This document shows positions 14,271-21,336 of a stretch of 21,336 bases of DNA, one piece after another (within the stretch, counting starts at the first letter, position 1; each line of letters opens with the position of its first letter). Origin of the DNA: Candidatus Gastranaerophilales bacterium (GTDB lineage Bacteria > Cyanobacteriota > Vampirovibrionia > Gastranaerophilales > Gastranaerophilaceae); contig UNSK01000036.1 in the NCBI GenBank assembly GCA_900552525.1, positions 1 through 21,336 of the forward strand, in the 5' to 3' direction. A program made the position numbers and the translations under genes. Below the pieces are notes generated by a model. It did not search any database. It saw nothing but the letters and a program-made list of their open reading frames with translations, and was not told where the DNA came from.

Positions 14271-16745
14271 TTACTCTCTAAAGCTTAATTCAGGCATAGC
14301 TTTCTTAAGGGCAGCTCTCACATTTGCCATCTGTGTTTCAATTGCTTCATCGGTCATTGTTGCATTCGCATCCTGCATTCTTATCCTGAACGCAACAGAC
14401 TTGAAACCATCCTCAACATGTTCACCTTGATATACGTCAAAGACTTCACTTCCTGAGAATACCTTATTATCAACGCCTTTTTTAATAACCTTTTCAAGTT
14501 CATCCCACGATGTTTTCACAGGAACAATTACCGCTAAATCCCTCTGTACTTCCGGGAATGCAGGCAGCTTTTTAAATCTAGGTACTGTTTCATTAACCGC
14601 AGCAATCATCATATCCAAATCAAGTTTGAATATAAACGCATTCTGGTTTAATTTCAATTTACCTTTAAGTTCCGGATGCAATTCACCATAATATCCGATA
14701 ATTTCAGGTTTTTTGCCCAGCATTGTTAATACAGCTGTTTTGTATGGGTGCAGACATTTGTGAGAATCTGCAAGAGGAGAATCAGCAAGAAGCGAGAATT
14801 TTATACGTCTTGAAAGCCCGAACTCTTCCAGAAGTTTATCAACAATACCTTTTACAGTATAGAAATCAACTTCTCCGGTCTGCTGCCAGAGCGAATTTTG
14901 AACATTTCCTGTAATGACGCCAGCAAGAACCTGAGTTTCTTTAACTCCTGAGAATTTTTCATCAGCAGCGCCGATTTTCACATAGCTTCTTCCGATTTCA
15001 TAACCCCAAAAATTCTTTTGTCCGTTATCATAATTGTATTTCATACAGCTTAAAACACTCGGAATAAGGGATTGTCTAAGCATTGCAAAATCCTCTGAAG
15101 CAGGATTTTCTACAAAAACAGCTTTTTCCTTATCATAAGGGATATTAAACTGTTTCAAAAGAGGCTCGCCAATCAATGAAGAAGTCTGCATTTCATTTAA
15201 GCCTGCCGCACGCATAAGGTCATGAACTTTGTTTACGACGCGTTCTGCAACAGAAATTTCAGGAGTTCCTGCTCTGTTTGGAAGCGTCGGAGTTATTTTA
15301 TCATAGCCGTTAATTCTTGCAATTTCTTCTATCAAGTCACATTCTCTTGTTACATCTCCGGCACGGAAAGAAGGAACTTGAACCTTACATGCAATCTCGT
15401 TTTTGCCAAGAATAGTAAATCCTAGTTTTTCTAAGATAGAAAGGCATTTTGTAGGTTCAATTTCGCAGCCCAAAACTCTCTTAATCTGCGGATATCTCAA
15501 AGTTATTTCTATCGGTTCAAGCTTGTTTACACCTGTTTCACACATACCTTCAAACTTAGCATCAGCATACTTTTCCATTAATTCAACTGCTCTCAAAAGC
15601 CCCGGTTTGACAGCTTCTATATCAACTCCTCTTTCAAATCTGGCACAGGCATCTGATTTATATCCTACACTTCTTGAACTTTTTCTGTTTGCCTGAGGAG
15701 TAAAATAAGCAGCTTCAAGCGCAATATTTTTCGAATTATCATCAATTTCAGAGTTAGCACCGCCGAAAACTCCGCCCAGACATACCGGCTCTTTTTCCGT
15801 TGCAATAACCACTGTATCGTGGTTAAGTTGTCTTTCTACCTCATCAAGAGTTACAAGCGTTTCACCCTCTTCAGCACGTCTTACGCAAAGATACCCATTT
15901 AGTTTATCCAGGTCAAATGCATGCAGCGGCGTGCCATATTCAAGCATTACATAGTTTGTAATGTCAACAACATTATTAATTGCTCTGACTCCGGACGCAA
16001 TCAATCTTTTTTGCATCCAATCAGGTGAAGGCTTAATTGCAATATTTTTCAAAACACCGATTGAATAGTATTTACACACATCACTATCTTTAATCTCAAC
16101 TTTAAAATCTGCCATAGAAGTGTCATGTTGCGCATATTCAAATTTAAGCGGTCTGTTAAATAAAGCAGAAAGTTCTCTTGCAATACCTATTACAGAAACC
16201 TGATCACCTCTGTTTGCAGTCGGAGCAGTATGCAAAATATAATCCTTTTCAAAACCAAGAACATCTTCAACATTGAGTCCAAGGCCGACATTAGGGAAAA
16301 TTCTATTCAAAACTAATATACCGTCTTCTTCCTGATAATTTCTATCAGAAACACCGAGTTCATCATCAGAGCAAAGCATACCTTGAGATTCAACACCTCT
16401 GATTACAGCCGGAGTAAGTTCAAACTGCTCACCGGATTTTCTGTCAAGAACTTTGCTTCCAACAGAAGCATACGGTATAACCTGTCCAACTTCAATATTT
16501 TGTGCGCCGCAAACAACAGTTTTTAGACCGGAACCGGTATTTACGGTAACCAGATGCAAGTGGTCGCTGTTTGGATGATTGTCTATTTTTTCTATTCTTG
16601 CTGTTATTATATTTGTAAACTTAGGTCTTACTTCTTCAATTTCTTCTACTTCTAACCCGCTCATAGTAAGCTCATGAGCTATTTGTTTAACATCTAAATC
16701 TTTTAAATCTACTAATTCATTCAACCAGTTTAATGAAACTTGCAT
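14271..16745 (-). CDS. pheT: Phenylalanine-tRNA ligase beta subunit
   Basis: PheT pairs with PheS in an alpha2-beta2 enzyme that charges tRNA-Phe. The full-length 824-residue architecture is present: an N-terminal tRNA-binding OB domain (about 40-155, IITARIEKIDNHPNSDHLHL, KTVVCGAQNI), B3/B4 editing domain (about 210-390, including GVRAINNVVDITNYVMLEYG), B5 domain (about 400-480), a catalytic-like core (about 490-700), and the FDX-ACB anticodon-binding domain (about 725-824, FPEVQRDLAVIVPVKTSWDE). AGGA precedes the ATG. pheS is not beside it, unlike the common pheST arrangement. A TATAAT at 16776-16781 (minus strand) is a likely -10 element although its -35 is poor, and no T-box leader is seen. 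Downstream genes DUF3137, DUF3137 and the SH3-like gene follow with short gaps. Confidence 0.97.
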   Translation of the reverse strand: MQVSLNWLNELVDLKDLDVKQIAHELTMSGLEVEEIEEVRPKFTNIITARIEKIDNHPNSDHLHLVTVNTGSGLKTVVCGAQNIEVGQVIPYASVGSKVLDRKSGEQFELTPAVIRGVESQGMLCSDDELGVSDRNYQEEDGILVLNRIFPNVGLGLNVEDVLGFEKDYILHTAPTANRGDQVSVIGIARELSALFNRPLKFEYAQHDTSMADFKVEIKDSDVCKYYSIGVLKNIAIKPSPDWMQKRLIASGVRAINNVVDITNYVMLEYGTPLHAFDLDKLNGYLCVRRAEEGETLVTLDEVERQLNHDTVVIATEKEPVCLGGVFGGANSEIDDNSKNIALEAAYFTPQANRKSSRSVGYKSDACARFERGVDIEAVKPGLLRAVELMEKYADAKFEGMCETGVNKLEPIEITLRYPQIKRVLGCEIEPTKCLSILEKLGFTILGKNEIACKVQVPSFRAGDVTRECDLIEEIARINGYDKITPTLPNRAGTPEISVAERVVNKVHDLMRAAGLNEMQTSSLIGEPLLKQFNIPYDKEKAVFVENPASEDFAMLRQSLIPSVLSCMKYNYDNGQKNFWGYEIGRSYVKIGAADEKFSGVKETQVLAGVITGNVQNSLWQQTGEVDFYTVKGIVDKLLEEFGLSRRIKFSLLADSPLADSHKCLHPYKTAVLTMLGKKPEIIGYYGELHPELKGKLKLNQNAFIFKLDLDMMIAAVNETVPRFKKLPAFPEVQRDLAVIVPVKTSWDELEKVIKKGVDNKVFSGSEVFDVYQGEHVEDGFKSVAFRIRMQDANATMTDEAIETQMANVRAALKKAMPELSFRE

Positions 16746-16849
16746 ACTTTCCTACCTCTCTATTTGTTTAGTTAAATTATACACTAAAGATAGCAATTTT
16801 TTTATTTTTGAGTTTTAATTAAAATGTGTAGTATATTGTGGAGAATAAA

Positions 16850-17989
16850 ATGATTAGGGTAAATAGTTTAAGCTGTATTAATTTTGTAACAAAACCGGCA
16901 TTTAAAGCTGAAAAAAAAGAAGAAGAAAAGACACCGGCACCAATAGAAAATCTTAACGGAACAGAGGCCCTCGCGGCTTACAACATAGCTCTGCAGCCAC
17001 TTGAAGCAAAAGTTCCAACGGCAGTAGAGGGAGAAAAGATTTATACACCGGAAGGAAAACTCCATTCCATAGTTAATGAAGATGATGATAAAATAACTAT
17101 TTACACGCCTTATGAAGATGATGAAAATTCCATTGAAAAAATTATAACAAAGGATAAAAAGACAGGAAAAGTTATTCTAGAACAGAACAACGACAGAGAT
17201 GACAATGAAATATCCATAATAGAATATTCTCCTGAAACAGGAAAAGAATTACGCTATACAAGTTATGAAAACGGAAAATTGAAGTATGCATCTAAAACTG
17301 AATATAATAAAGACGAAGAAAATACTCAAAGTTATTCCGACTGGAATAAGAGTTTTTCTGTTTCAAAGCAGAAAGGTGATGTATACAGCCAAGTTGTTTT
17401 TGACAAAGACAAACAGTTAAAAGAAGTAACTCATCACAAACACGTTAAAAATAAAGAGATAGAAACTCATGCAAAATTTTATAACGGCGGAATGTATAAA
17501 TTAAGCAAAAAAGTGGAAATTATCATCCCGAACGGTTTTGGCCGTGAGAAATTGAATGATTCCGAATTAAAACCTGCAGAAAAATTTGAAGTTACAGATG
17601 AGCTGAAAAACACCGAAGGAGATAAAAAATTTTACTCAAACGGTGCACCTGCTGAGATAACAAACCAGGAGTTAAGTATAAAGTTTAACCCTGACGGCAC
17701 ACTATCAAAGTTAAAAATGCCTGATAAGACAATATCTTATGAAGATGATATACAGGTAATTGAAGAAAATTTGGGTGAAAATAAAACAAAGACAACGTAT
17801 TATTACCAAAACGGGAATTATCGTGTAAATATTCAGGATAATGACAAATTCAAAGAATTTGGATTTGATAAAAATAATAAACCTACAAGCTACAGAGAAG
17901 GAACCGTGAACGACGAAGACGAACAAGAAGCTCAATTATCTTTGTATTTTTCAAAAAATGGAATGCTTGAAGACGCATTTCAATATTAA
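16850..17989 (+). CDS. Hypothetical acidic repeat-rich protein (379 aa), MORN/YwqK-like strands
   Basis: Function not recognised. From about residue 55 the protein consists of short repeated beta motifs around Y-x-P/N-(E/D)-G-K, e.g. IYTPEGKLHSIV, IIEYSPETGKELRYTSYENG, FYSNGAPAEI, IKFNPDGTLSKLKM and YYYQNGNYRVNI, like the tandem strands of MORN-type or YwqK/RHS-like proteins. It is highly charged, has no signal peptide or membrane helix, and its N-terminus (1-35) is Lys/Glu-rich after SCINFVTKPAFKA. I chose the ATG at 16850 because GGAG sits six bases before it; a GTG at 16838 would contain that ribosome site within the gene. It diverges from pheT and its stop overlaps the stop of the converging HD-GYP gene. 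Confidence 0.7.
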   Translation: MIRVNSLSCINFVTKPAFKAEKKEEEKTPAPIENLNGTEALAAYNIALQPLEAKVPTAVEGEKIYTPEGKLHSIVNEDDDKITIYTPYEDDENSIEKIITKDKKTGKVILEQNNDRDDNEISIIEYSPETGKELRYTSYENGKLKYASKTEYNKDEENTQSYSDWNKSFSVSKQKGDVYSQVVFDKDKQLKEVTHHKHVKNKEIETHAKFYNGGMYKLSKKVEIIIPNGFGREKLNDSELKPAEKFEVTDELKNTEGDKKFYSNGAPAEITNQELSIKFNPDGTLSKLKMPDKTISYEDDIQVIEENLGENKTKTTYYYQNGNYRVNIQDNDKFKEFGFDKNNKPTSYREGTVNDEDEQEAQLSLYFSKNGMLEDAFQY

Positions 17990-18747
17990 ATGCCTGTTTT
18001 AGTTACGTAACTTACAAGAGCATTGTAAACTTCTGGATGAATTTTTCCCTCGCGTACTTCACGGTAGAGTATTAACAGAGCTTCTACACGGCTAAGTTTT
18101 CGCCGGTAAACCCGTGTTTCTCTAAGTGCACTATATTTATCCGAAATAGAAATTATCTGAACTCCAATATCAGATGGGTAAATACTTTCTTCCAATTCAG
18201 GATATCCTGTATGTTTTAAGTTTTGATGATGATATTTAATAAGTTCCAGAGTTTCGGCAGAAATATTCTGTGTCTTAAGCAGTTCATACCCTAGAGTTGA
18301 ATGGATATTCATTATTTCACGCTCTTTTACATTAAGCTTTGCAGGCTTATTCAGGATTTTAGAAGGTATTAAAACTTTTCCTAAATCGTGCAGCATTGAA
18401 GCTTCTTTTATCTTACTCTTATCAACTTCCATACGCATAGCTTCCGAAAGTGATGAATAAACACCCATTGCAACATTGCAGGTTTCATTCATATGACCGC
18501 CTGTCAACTCTTTAAGAGTTTTTGTATCAATAGACGGCTTTATTTTATATTTTTTCAAAAGCCCGCTGATTGAAGGATTAAGAGCAATCATATTCTTTAC
18601 GACAGCTTTTTGCAAACGTTCGTCGTTTCCGTTTTTCAGAAACATTTTGCCGCCCTCGTCAGCATAGACAAAATAACTGTTGCGGTTAATCTGCACAGCA
18701 CCTTTTAAGCTTACTCTCTTTGGTTTTTGGGGTCTTTTTAAAATCAT
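17986..18747 (-). CDS. HD-GYP domain protein (putative cyclic-di-GMP phosphodiesterase)
   Basis: The 253 residues include an HD-GYP domain from about 80 to 250. Metal-binding positions are present: H85, H120-D121 in MLHDLGK, H149 in IHSTLGYELL, H173-H174 and D203 in IISISDKYSAL. The signature normally written HHExxDGxGYP reads HHQNLKHTGYP (173-183): GYP is kept, but E and D are replaced by Q and K. The tail RVYRRKLSRVEALLILYREV matches the family. Residues 1-75 are a short N-terminal domain without sensor homology that I can name; no membrane helix. I prefer the ATG at 18747 because a promoter-like TTGAAA-17-TAAACT (18782-18810) would place transcription between it and the upstream TTG alternative. 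Neither start has a ribosome site. Hydrolysis of c-di-GMP is the family activity; here it is unproven given the changed motif. Confidence 0.85.
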   Translation of the reverse strand: MILKRPQKPKRVSLKGAVQINRNSYFVYADEGGKMFLKNGNDERLQKAVVKNMIALNPSISGLLKKYKIKPSIDTKTLKELTGGHMNETCNVAMGVYSSLSEAMRMEVDKSKIKEASMLHDLGKVLIPSKILNKPAKLNVKEREIMNIHSTLGYELLKTQNISAETLELIKYHHQNLKHTGYPELEESIYPSDIGVQIISISDKYSALRETRVYRRKLSRVEALLILYREVREGKIHPEVYNALVSYVTKTGI

Positions 18748-18781
18748 TGTACTTATATTCTGGGTTAGCTTTTGTACAATA

Positions 18782-18810
18782 AGTTTACAATATACTAGAA
18801 AATTTTTCAA
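18782..18810 (-). promoter_or_regulatory. Candidate promoter of the HD-GYP gene
   Basis: Minus strand: TTGAAA, a 17-base spacer, TAAACT. The expected start lies about 28 bases before the ATG at 18747. The -35 overlaps the TTG that would be the longest-frame start codon, which argues against that start. Confidence 0.4.
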
Positions 18811-18917
18811 GTATTTCTACAAGTTTGACGCCCCCCTTTACCTTATTAGAAAAGACAGAAATAAAACACTGTTATATATTTGTTAAGATAATTACTTGTG
18901 GAGCTTGCTAAGAATAG

Positions 18918-18950
18918 CTGTCAACCTTGAGCTTTACTCAAGGTTGACAG
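18918..18950. repeat. Perfect 14-base-pair hairpin
   Basis: CTGTCAACCTTGAG (18918-18931) and CTCAAGGTTGACAG (18937-18950) are exact inverted arms around loop CTTTA. It lies 49 bases downstream of the stop of the large minus-strand gene. Neither strand has a U-tract after the stem, so it is not a textbook intrinsic terminator. It could serve as an mRNA 3' stabiliser or a Rho-independent stop of non-canonical type. Confidence 0.75.
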
Positions 18951-18993
18951 TGTGCAGTCACTTCATAACATAATTACTTAGTCACTGTTCAAC
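18943..18993. repeat. Alternative hairpin arms competing with the 14-bp hairpin
   Basis: GTTGACAGTG (18943-18952), which forms most of the right arm of the neighbouring hairpin, can also pair with CACTGTTCAAC (18983-18993) with one bulged base, around a 30-base loop. The two structures are mutually exclusive. Confidence 0.4.
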
Positions 18994-18998
18994 TTAGT

Positions 18999-21212
18999 TT
19001 ATGCAGCCTGCGCGTAAAGCAGTTTGTCAAAGTGGTAAAGTACAAGCTGTACCAACTCTTGCATCAGGATTTTGTTCTTGTCGCCTTTTCGACTGTCTTT
19101 ACCACCCCAGTCGAGCTTTGTATCATATACTCTGTCATTACCTCCATTATCAGTTCCGTAAGGACAGTCTGCTGTATTGTTTGCACAATTATTGAGAGCA
19201 TTAACCTGTGCCTGTTTAAAGAGTTTTGCAATTACTGATTCATCAAGCTTAGGATATTTAGCCTTCAATTTGTCAAGTAAGCTACTCATTGTCTGTTGAT
19301 AGAGCTTGTCAGATTGAGTATCTTGGATATGTACAGATCCATCCATATAGATATCGGCATCTGAATATGTTATTGCGGATGAGTTCTTGTAATTCTCAAG
19401 CCCGTCAGTCAAAGTCTTGTCAGTATAGTTTGTATGACTTGTGTAAACTTCTAACAACTCAGGATTATTGCTGATTTTACTGAGGATAGTTTGCAGATTT
19501 GAAACAACTTTGTTCATAAAAGCTTTTGTATCGTTACTCTGGGAAGAATTGAAAGAACTATAAGTTTCAATCCATGCAGCTTGCAATAGTCTTTCAAGTC
19601 CGTCTGAACCGCCAAGCGCCTCGACAAAGTCAGGATACCTTTCTGTCATATCAGTAACAATCTGGTCTTTCATATAATCGTAAACCTCTTTTGTAGAGCT
19701 TTCCTGAAAGATTATCTTGCCGTTAGAATCAAGCCCGAACTCAGTATGAATTTTTGAATAAATTTTTGACATCATATTGATTTCAGAACTCGTAATGTAT
19801 GTTGATATTTTATTTTTTATCTCAGAAGCAGCGGTTTTGATTGTATTGCTTTCTTCATTACTCAAAGTTGGAACAGCCGGTTTTATGTTATCTGGGACCA
19901 CCGAGTCTGTATCTTTTGCTCCGGCAGGGTTTGCATACATCAACTTATCAAAGTTATAGAGTACAAGCTGTACCAACTCTTGCATCAGGATTTTGTTCTT
20001 GTCGCCTTTTCGACTGTCTTTACCGCCCCAGTCTAGTTTTGCATCATATACTCTGTCATTGCCTCCATTATCAGTTCCGTAAGGACAGTCTGCTGTGTTA
20101 TTTACGCAGTTCCGGAGTGCGTTTAACTGTGCCTGCTGGAACAGCTTTTCAATATCAGCTTCGCTCAAATCAGGGTACTTAGCTTTTAATCTTTCTAACA
20201 AATCTGTCATTGTTTGCTGATATAATTTGTCAGAAGCGTTGTCATCTATATGAACGCTACCGTCAGTGAATACCGCTCCATTTGAGTATGTTATTGCAGA
20301 ACTTCTGGAATAATTTGACAGTCCTGTTGTGAGGGTTTTATCAGCATAGTTTGCTTTTCCTGTGTAGACTTCTAATAAATCTTGATTATTGCTGATTTTG
20401 CTAAGGATAGTTTTCAGATTAGCAACAACTTTATTAACAAAAGCTTTTGTGTCGTTGCTCTGGGAAGAATTGAATGAACTGTAAGTTTCAATCCATGCTG
20501 CCTGTAAAATTCTTTCAAGTCCTTCGGCTCCACCTAGTGCTGCGACTTCCTCAGGGTATTGTTCTGTCATGTCTGTAACAATCTGATCTTTGAGGTAATC
20601 GTAAACTTCCTGGGTTGAAGATTCCTGGAAGATTATCTTGCCATTAGAATCAAGCCCGAATTCAGTATGAATTTTTGAGTAAATTTTTGCATACATGTTG
20701 ATTTCAGAGCCTGTAATGTATGTAGAAATCTTGTTCTGAATTGTTGATGCAGCATCTGAAACCGTGGTTAATTTTGTTTCCGACTCTGACTCCGGAGTAG
20801 CTTGCGTAGGAGTGTCCTCCTCTCCATTAACTCCGTCCATACTTGCTGGGCCATCTGTATTATTAGTTTCTAGGTCTGGCTCAGGATCTGGTTGATTAAC
20901 ATCAGGCACTTCATTATTGCTCTTTAAATTTCCAATAAATTCAAATTCAACCCCATCATATTCTCCGCTAATAGTAGTTTTTCCAGTACTTGCGTCTGTT
21001 ACAATTTTTATTGATGAGATTATTCCATTAGCTTTCAATTCTTTTAATTTGTCTAGTAGTGCATTAAATCCATCTTCTAATAGTACATTTAACAAATCTT
21101 CAAAGCTAAATGTTGAATTGCTCTGCTGACTACTTTCGGTGGTTCGGGAAGTCTGAGATGAATTGTCTGTCGCAATTCTTGGTTGAAATACTTCTAATGA
21201 TGTCGCCTTCAT
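18999..21212 (-). CDS. Large protein with two near-identical ~270-residue modules (737 aa), function unknown
   Basis: I do not recognise the family. Residues 1-100 form an N-terminal part with a Ser/Thr-rich start and a short beta segment (IISSIKIVTDASTGKTTISG). Residues 101-150 are an acidic Pro/Asp/Glu/Thr linker. Module A (about 161-427) and module B (about 468-734) align without any gap at a constant offset of 307 residues, roughly 80% identical by hand count. Each holds IYSKIHTEFGLDSNGKIIFQ, LQAAWIETYSSFNSSQSNDT, a Cys pair (C369/C376; C676/C683), and the strongly conserved CPYGTDNGGNDRVYD plus KLDWGGKDSRKGDKNKILMQ. A Pro/Asp/Ser linker separates them. No signal peptide or membrane helix is visible. 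AAGGAG lies five bases before the ATG. A multivalent binding or structural protein is plausible, but unproven. Confidence 0.85.
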   Translation of the reverse strand: MKATSLEVFQPRIATDNSSQTSRTTESSQQSNSTFSFEDLLNVLLEDGFNALLDKLKELKANGIISSIKIVTDASTGKTTISGEYDGVEFEFIGNLKSNNEVPDVNQPDPEPDLETNNTDGPASMDGVNGEEDTPTQATPESESETKLTTVSDAASTIQNKISTYITGSEINMYAKIYSKIHTEFGLDSNGKIIFQESSTQEVYDYLKDQIVTDMTEQYPEEVAALGGAEGLERILQAAWIETYSSFNSSQSNDTKAFVNKVVANLKTILSKISNNQDLLEVYTGKANYADKTLTTGLSNYSRSSAITYSNGAVFTDGSVHIDDNASDKLYQQTMTDLLERLKAKYPDLSEADIEKLFQQAQLNALRNCVNNTADCPYGTDNGGNDRVYDAKLDWGGKDSRKGDKNKILMQELVQLVLYNFDKLMYANPAGAKDTDSVVPDNIKPAVPTLSNEESNTIKTAASEIKNKISTYITSSEINMMSKIYSKIHTEFGLDSNGKIIFQESSTKEVYDYMKDQIVTDMTERYPDFVEALGGSDGLERLLQAAWIETYSSFNSSQSNDTKAFMNKVVSNLQTILSKISNNPELLEVYTSHTNYTDKTLTDGLENYKNSSAITYSDADIYMDGSVHIQDTQSDKLYQQTMSSLLDKLKAKYPKLDESVIAKLFKQAQVNALNNCANNTADCPYGTDNGGNDRVYDTKLDWGGKDSRKGDKNKILMQELVQLVLYHFDKLLYAQAA
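19011..19811 (-). repeat. Coding direct repeat, module B of the 737-aa protein
   Basis: This 801-base segment encodes residues 468-734 and aligns collinearly with 19932-20732 at an exact offset of 921 bases. The last conserved stretch (CPYGTDNGG to LYA) is almost unchanged at both protein and DNA level. Confidence 0.9.
19932..20732 (-). repeat. Coding direct repeat, module A of the 737-aa protein
   Basis: The partner of 19011-19811, encoding residues 161-427. Divergence is concentrated in the middle (around residues 285-320 and 345-370), while the ends and the Cys/Gly-rich stretch are nearly identical. Confidence 0.9.
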
Positions 21213-21336
21213 TTTTACTCCTTATTTTGACTGCTGTAATTAAATGTCATTATCTTATTCTTTTGCTGTACAATAACGTTTAATGATGTTTTGTTGGACT
21301 TTGTAGTAATGCTTACGCCGTATGCTATAGGTAAAT
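21213..21336. other. Upstream region of the 737-aa protein gene, to window end
   Basis: AT-rich, with the ribosome site AAGGAG directly before the gene. GATAAT and TAAGAT on the minus strand are possible -10 elements, but I find no well-spaced -35. No gene is visible before the window ends. Confidence 0.4.

Noticed and set aside
16838..16849. GTG start for the repeat-rich acidic protein
   Set aside because: The GGAG ribosome site for the ATG at 16850 lies inside this extension, so the shorter form is more likely.
18918..18950. Standard intrinsic terminator for the 737-residue protein gene
   Set aside because: The stem is perfect but no U-tract follows it on either strand, so it was listed as a hairpin rather than a terminator.
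19001..20182. Plus-strand frames (60-113 codons) across the duplicated gene
   Set aside because: They are opposite-strand shadows; two resemble each other only because the coding repeat is mirrored.
18999..21212. Flagellar hook-length protein FliK or a phage tail protein
   Set aside because: There is no FliK C-terminal motif, no phage neighbours, and the module signature matches neither.
1..21336. CRISPR array, insertion sequence, integron or prophage
   Set aside because: I found no short regularly spaced repeats, transposase, integrase or terminal repeats; the only long repeat is coding and in-frame.

Overview
The window is AT-rich bacterial DNA with Shine-Dalgarno starts, sigma-70-type promoters and mostly short intergenic gaps. 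The organism is probably a flagellated gut member of the non-photosynthetic cyanobacterial relatives (Melainabacteria/Vampirovibrionia, Gastranaerophilales-like). That placement is inferred from gene style: a 'GFTLAEVLITLAIIGVVATLTLPAL' type pseudopilin, rod genes flgB-flgC-fliE in a compact cluster, a cyanobacterial/Firmicutes-style ClpC, and many lineage-type unknowns. No 16S or marker phylogeny is present to prove it.

Layout. 1-1404: an EF-hand protein (-), divergent from a catalytically degenerate histidine-phosphatase-like gene (+) whose stop codon overlaps an odd tRNA-Glu(CTC). 1429-4922 (-): a five-gene cluster, response regulator, soluble histidine kinase, flgB, flgC, fliE, which puts a two-component system at the head of a flagellar rod operon. 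5262-6505 (-): a type IV pilin-like protein with a near-consensus promoter, and a small unknown protein. 6506-6920: a mostly non-coding stretch with promoter-like sequences and a potentially bistable RNA leader. 6921-8064 (+): an ECF-type sigma factor and a membrane-anchored zinc-finger anti-sigma, closed by a strong bidirectional terminator. 8102-10594 (-): clpC. 10739-11485 (+): a membrane-associated HExxH protein. 11487-16745 (-): pheT followed by two tandem DUF3137 paralogues and a secreted SH3-like protein, apparently one operon. 16850-17989 (+): an unknown repeat-rich acidic protein. 17986-18747 (-): an HD-GYP protein. 18999-21212 (-): a large protein built from two ~270-residue copies about 80% identical, with a 3' region that can form competing hairpins.

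Themes. Several genes concern motility, envelope and regulation: rod proteins with their own two-component system, pilin, ECF sigma/anti-sigma, HD-GYP and EF-hand proteins. These sit among housekeeping genes (pheT, clpC, tRNA-Glu). I see no CRISPR array, insertion sequence, integrase or prophage. The points most worth a second look are the duplicated 737-residue protein, the pheT-linked DUF3137 pair, the two-component/flagellar linkage, the abnormal tRNA-Glu and the leader of the sigma-factor gene.
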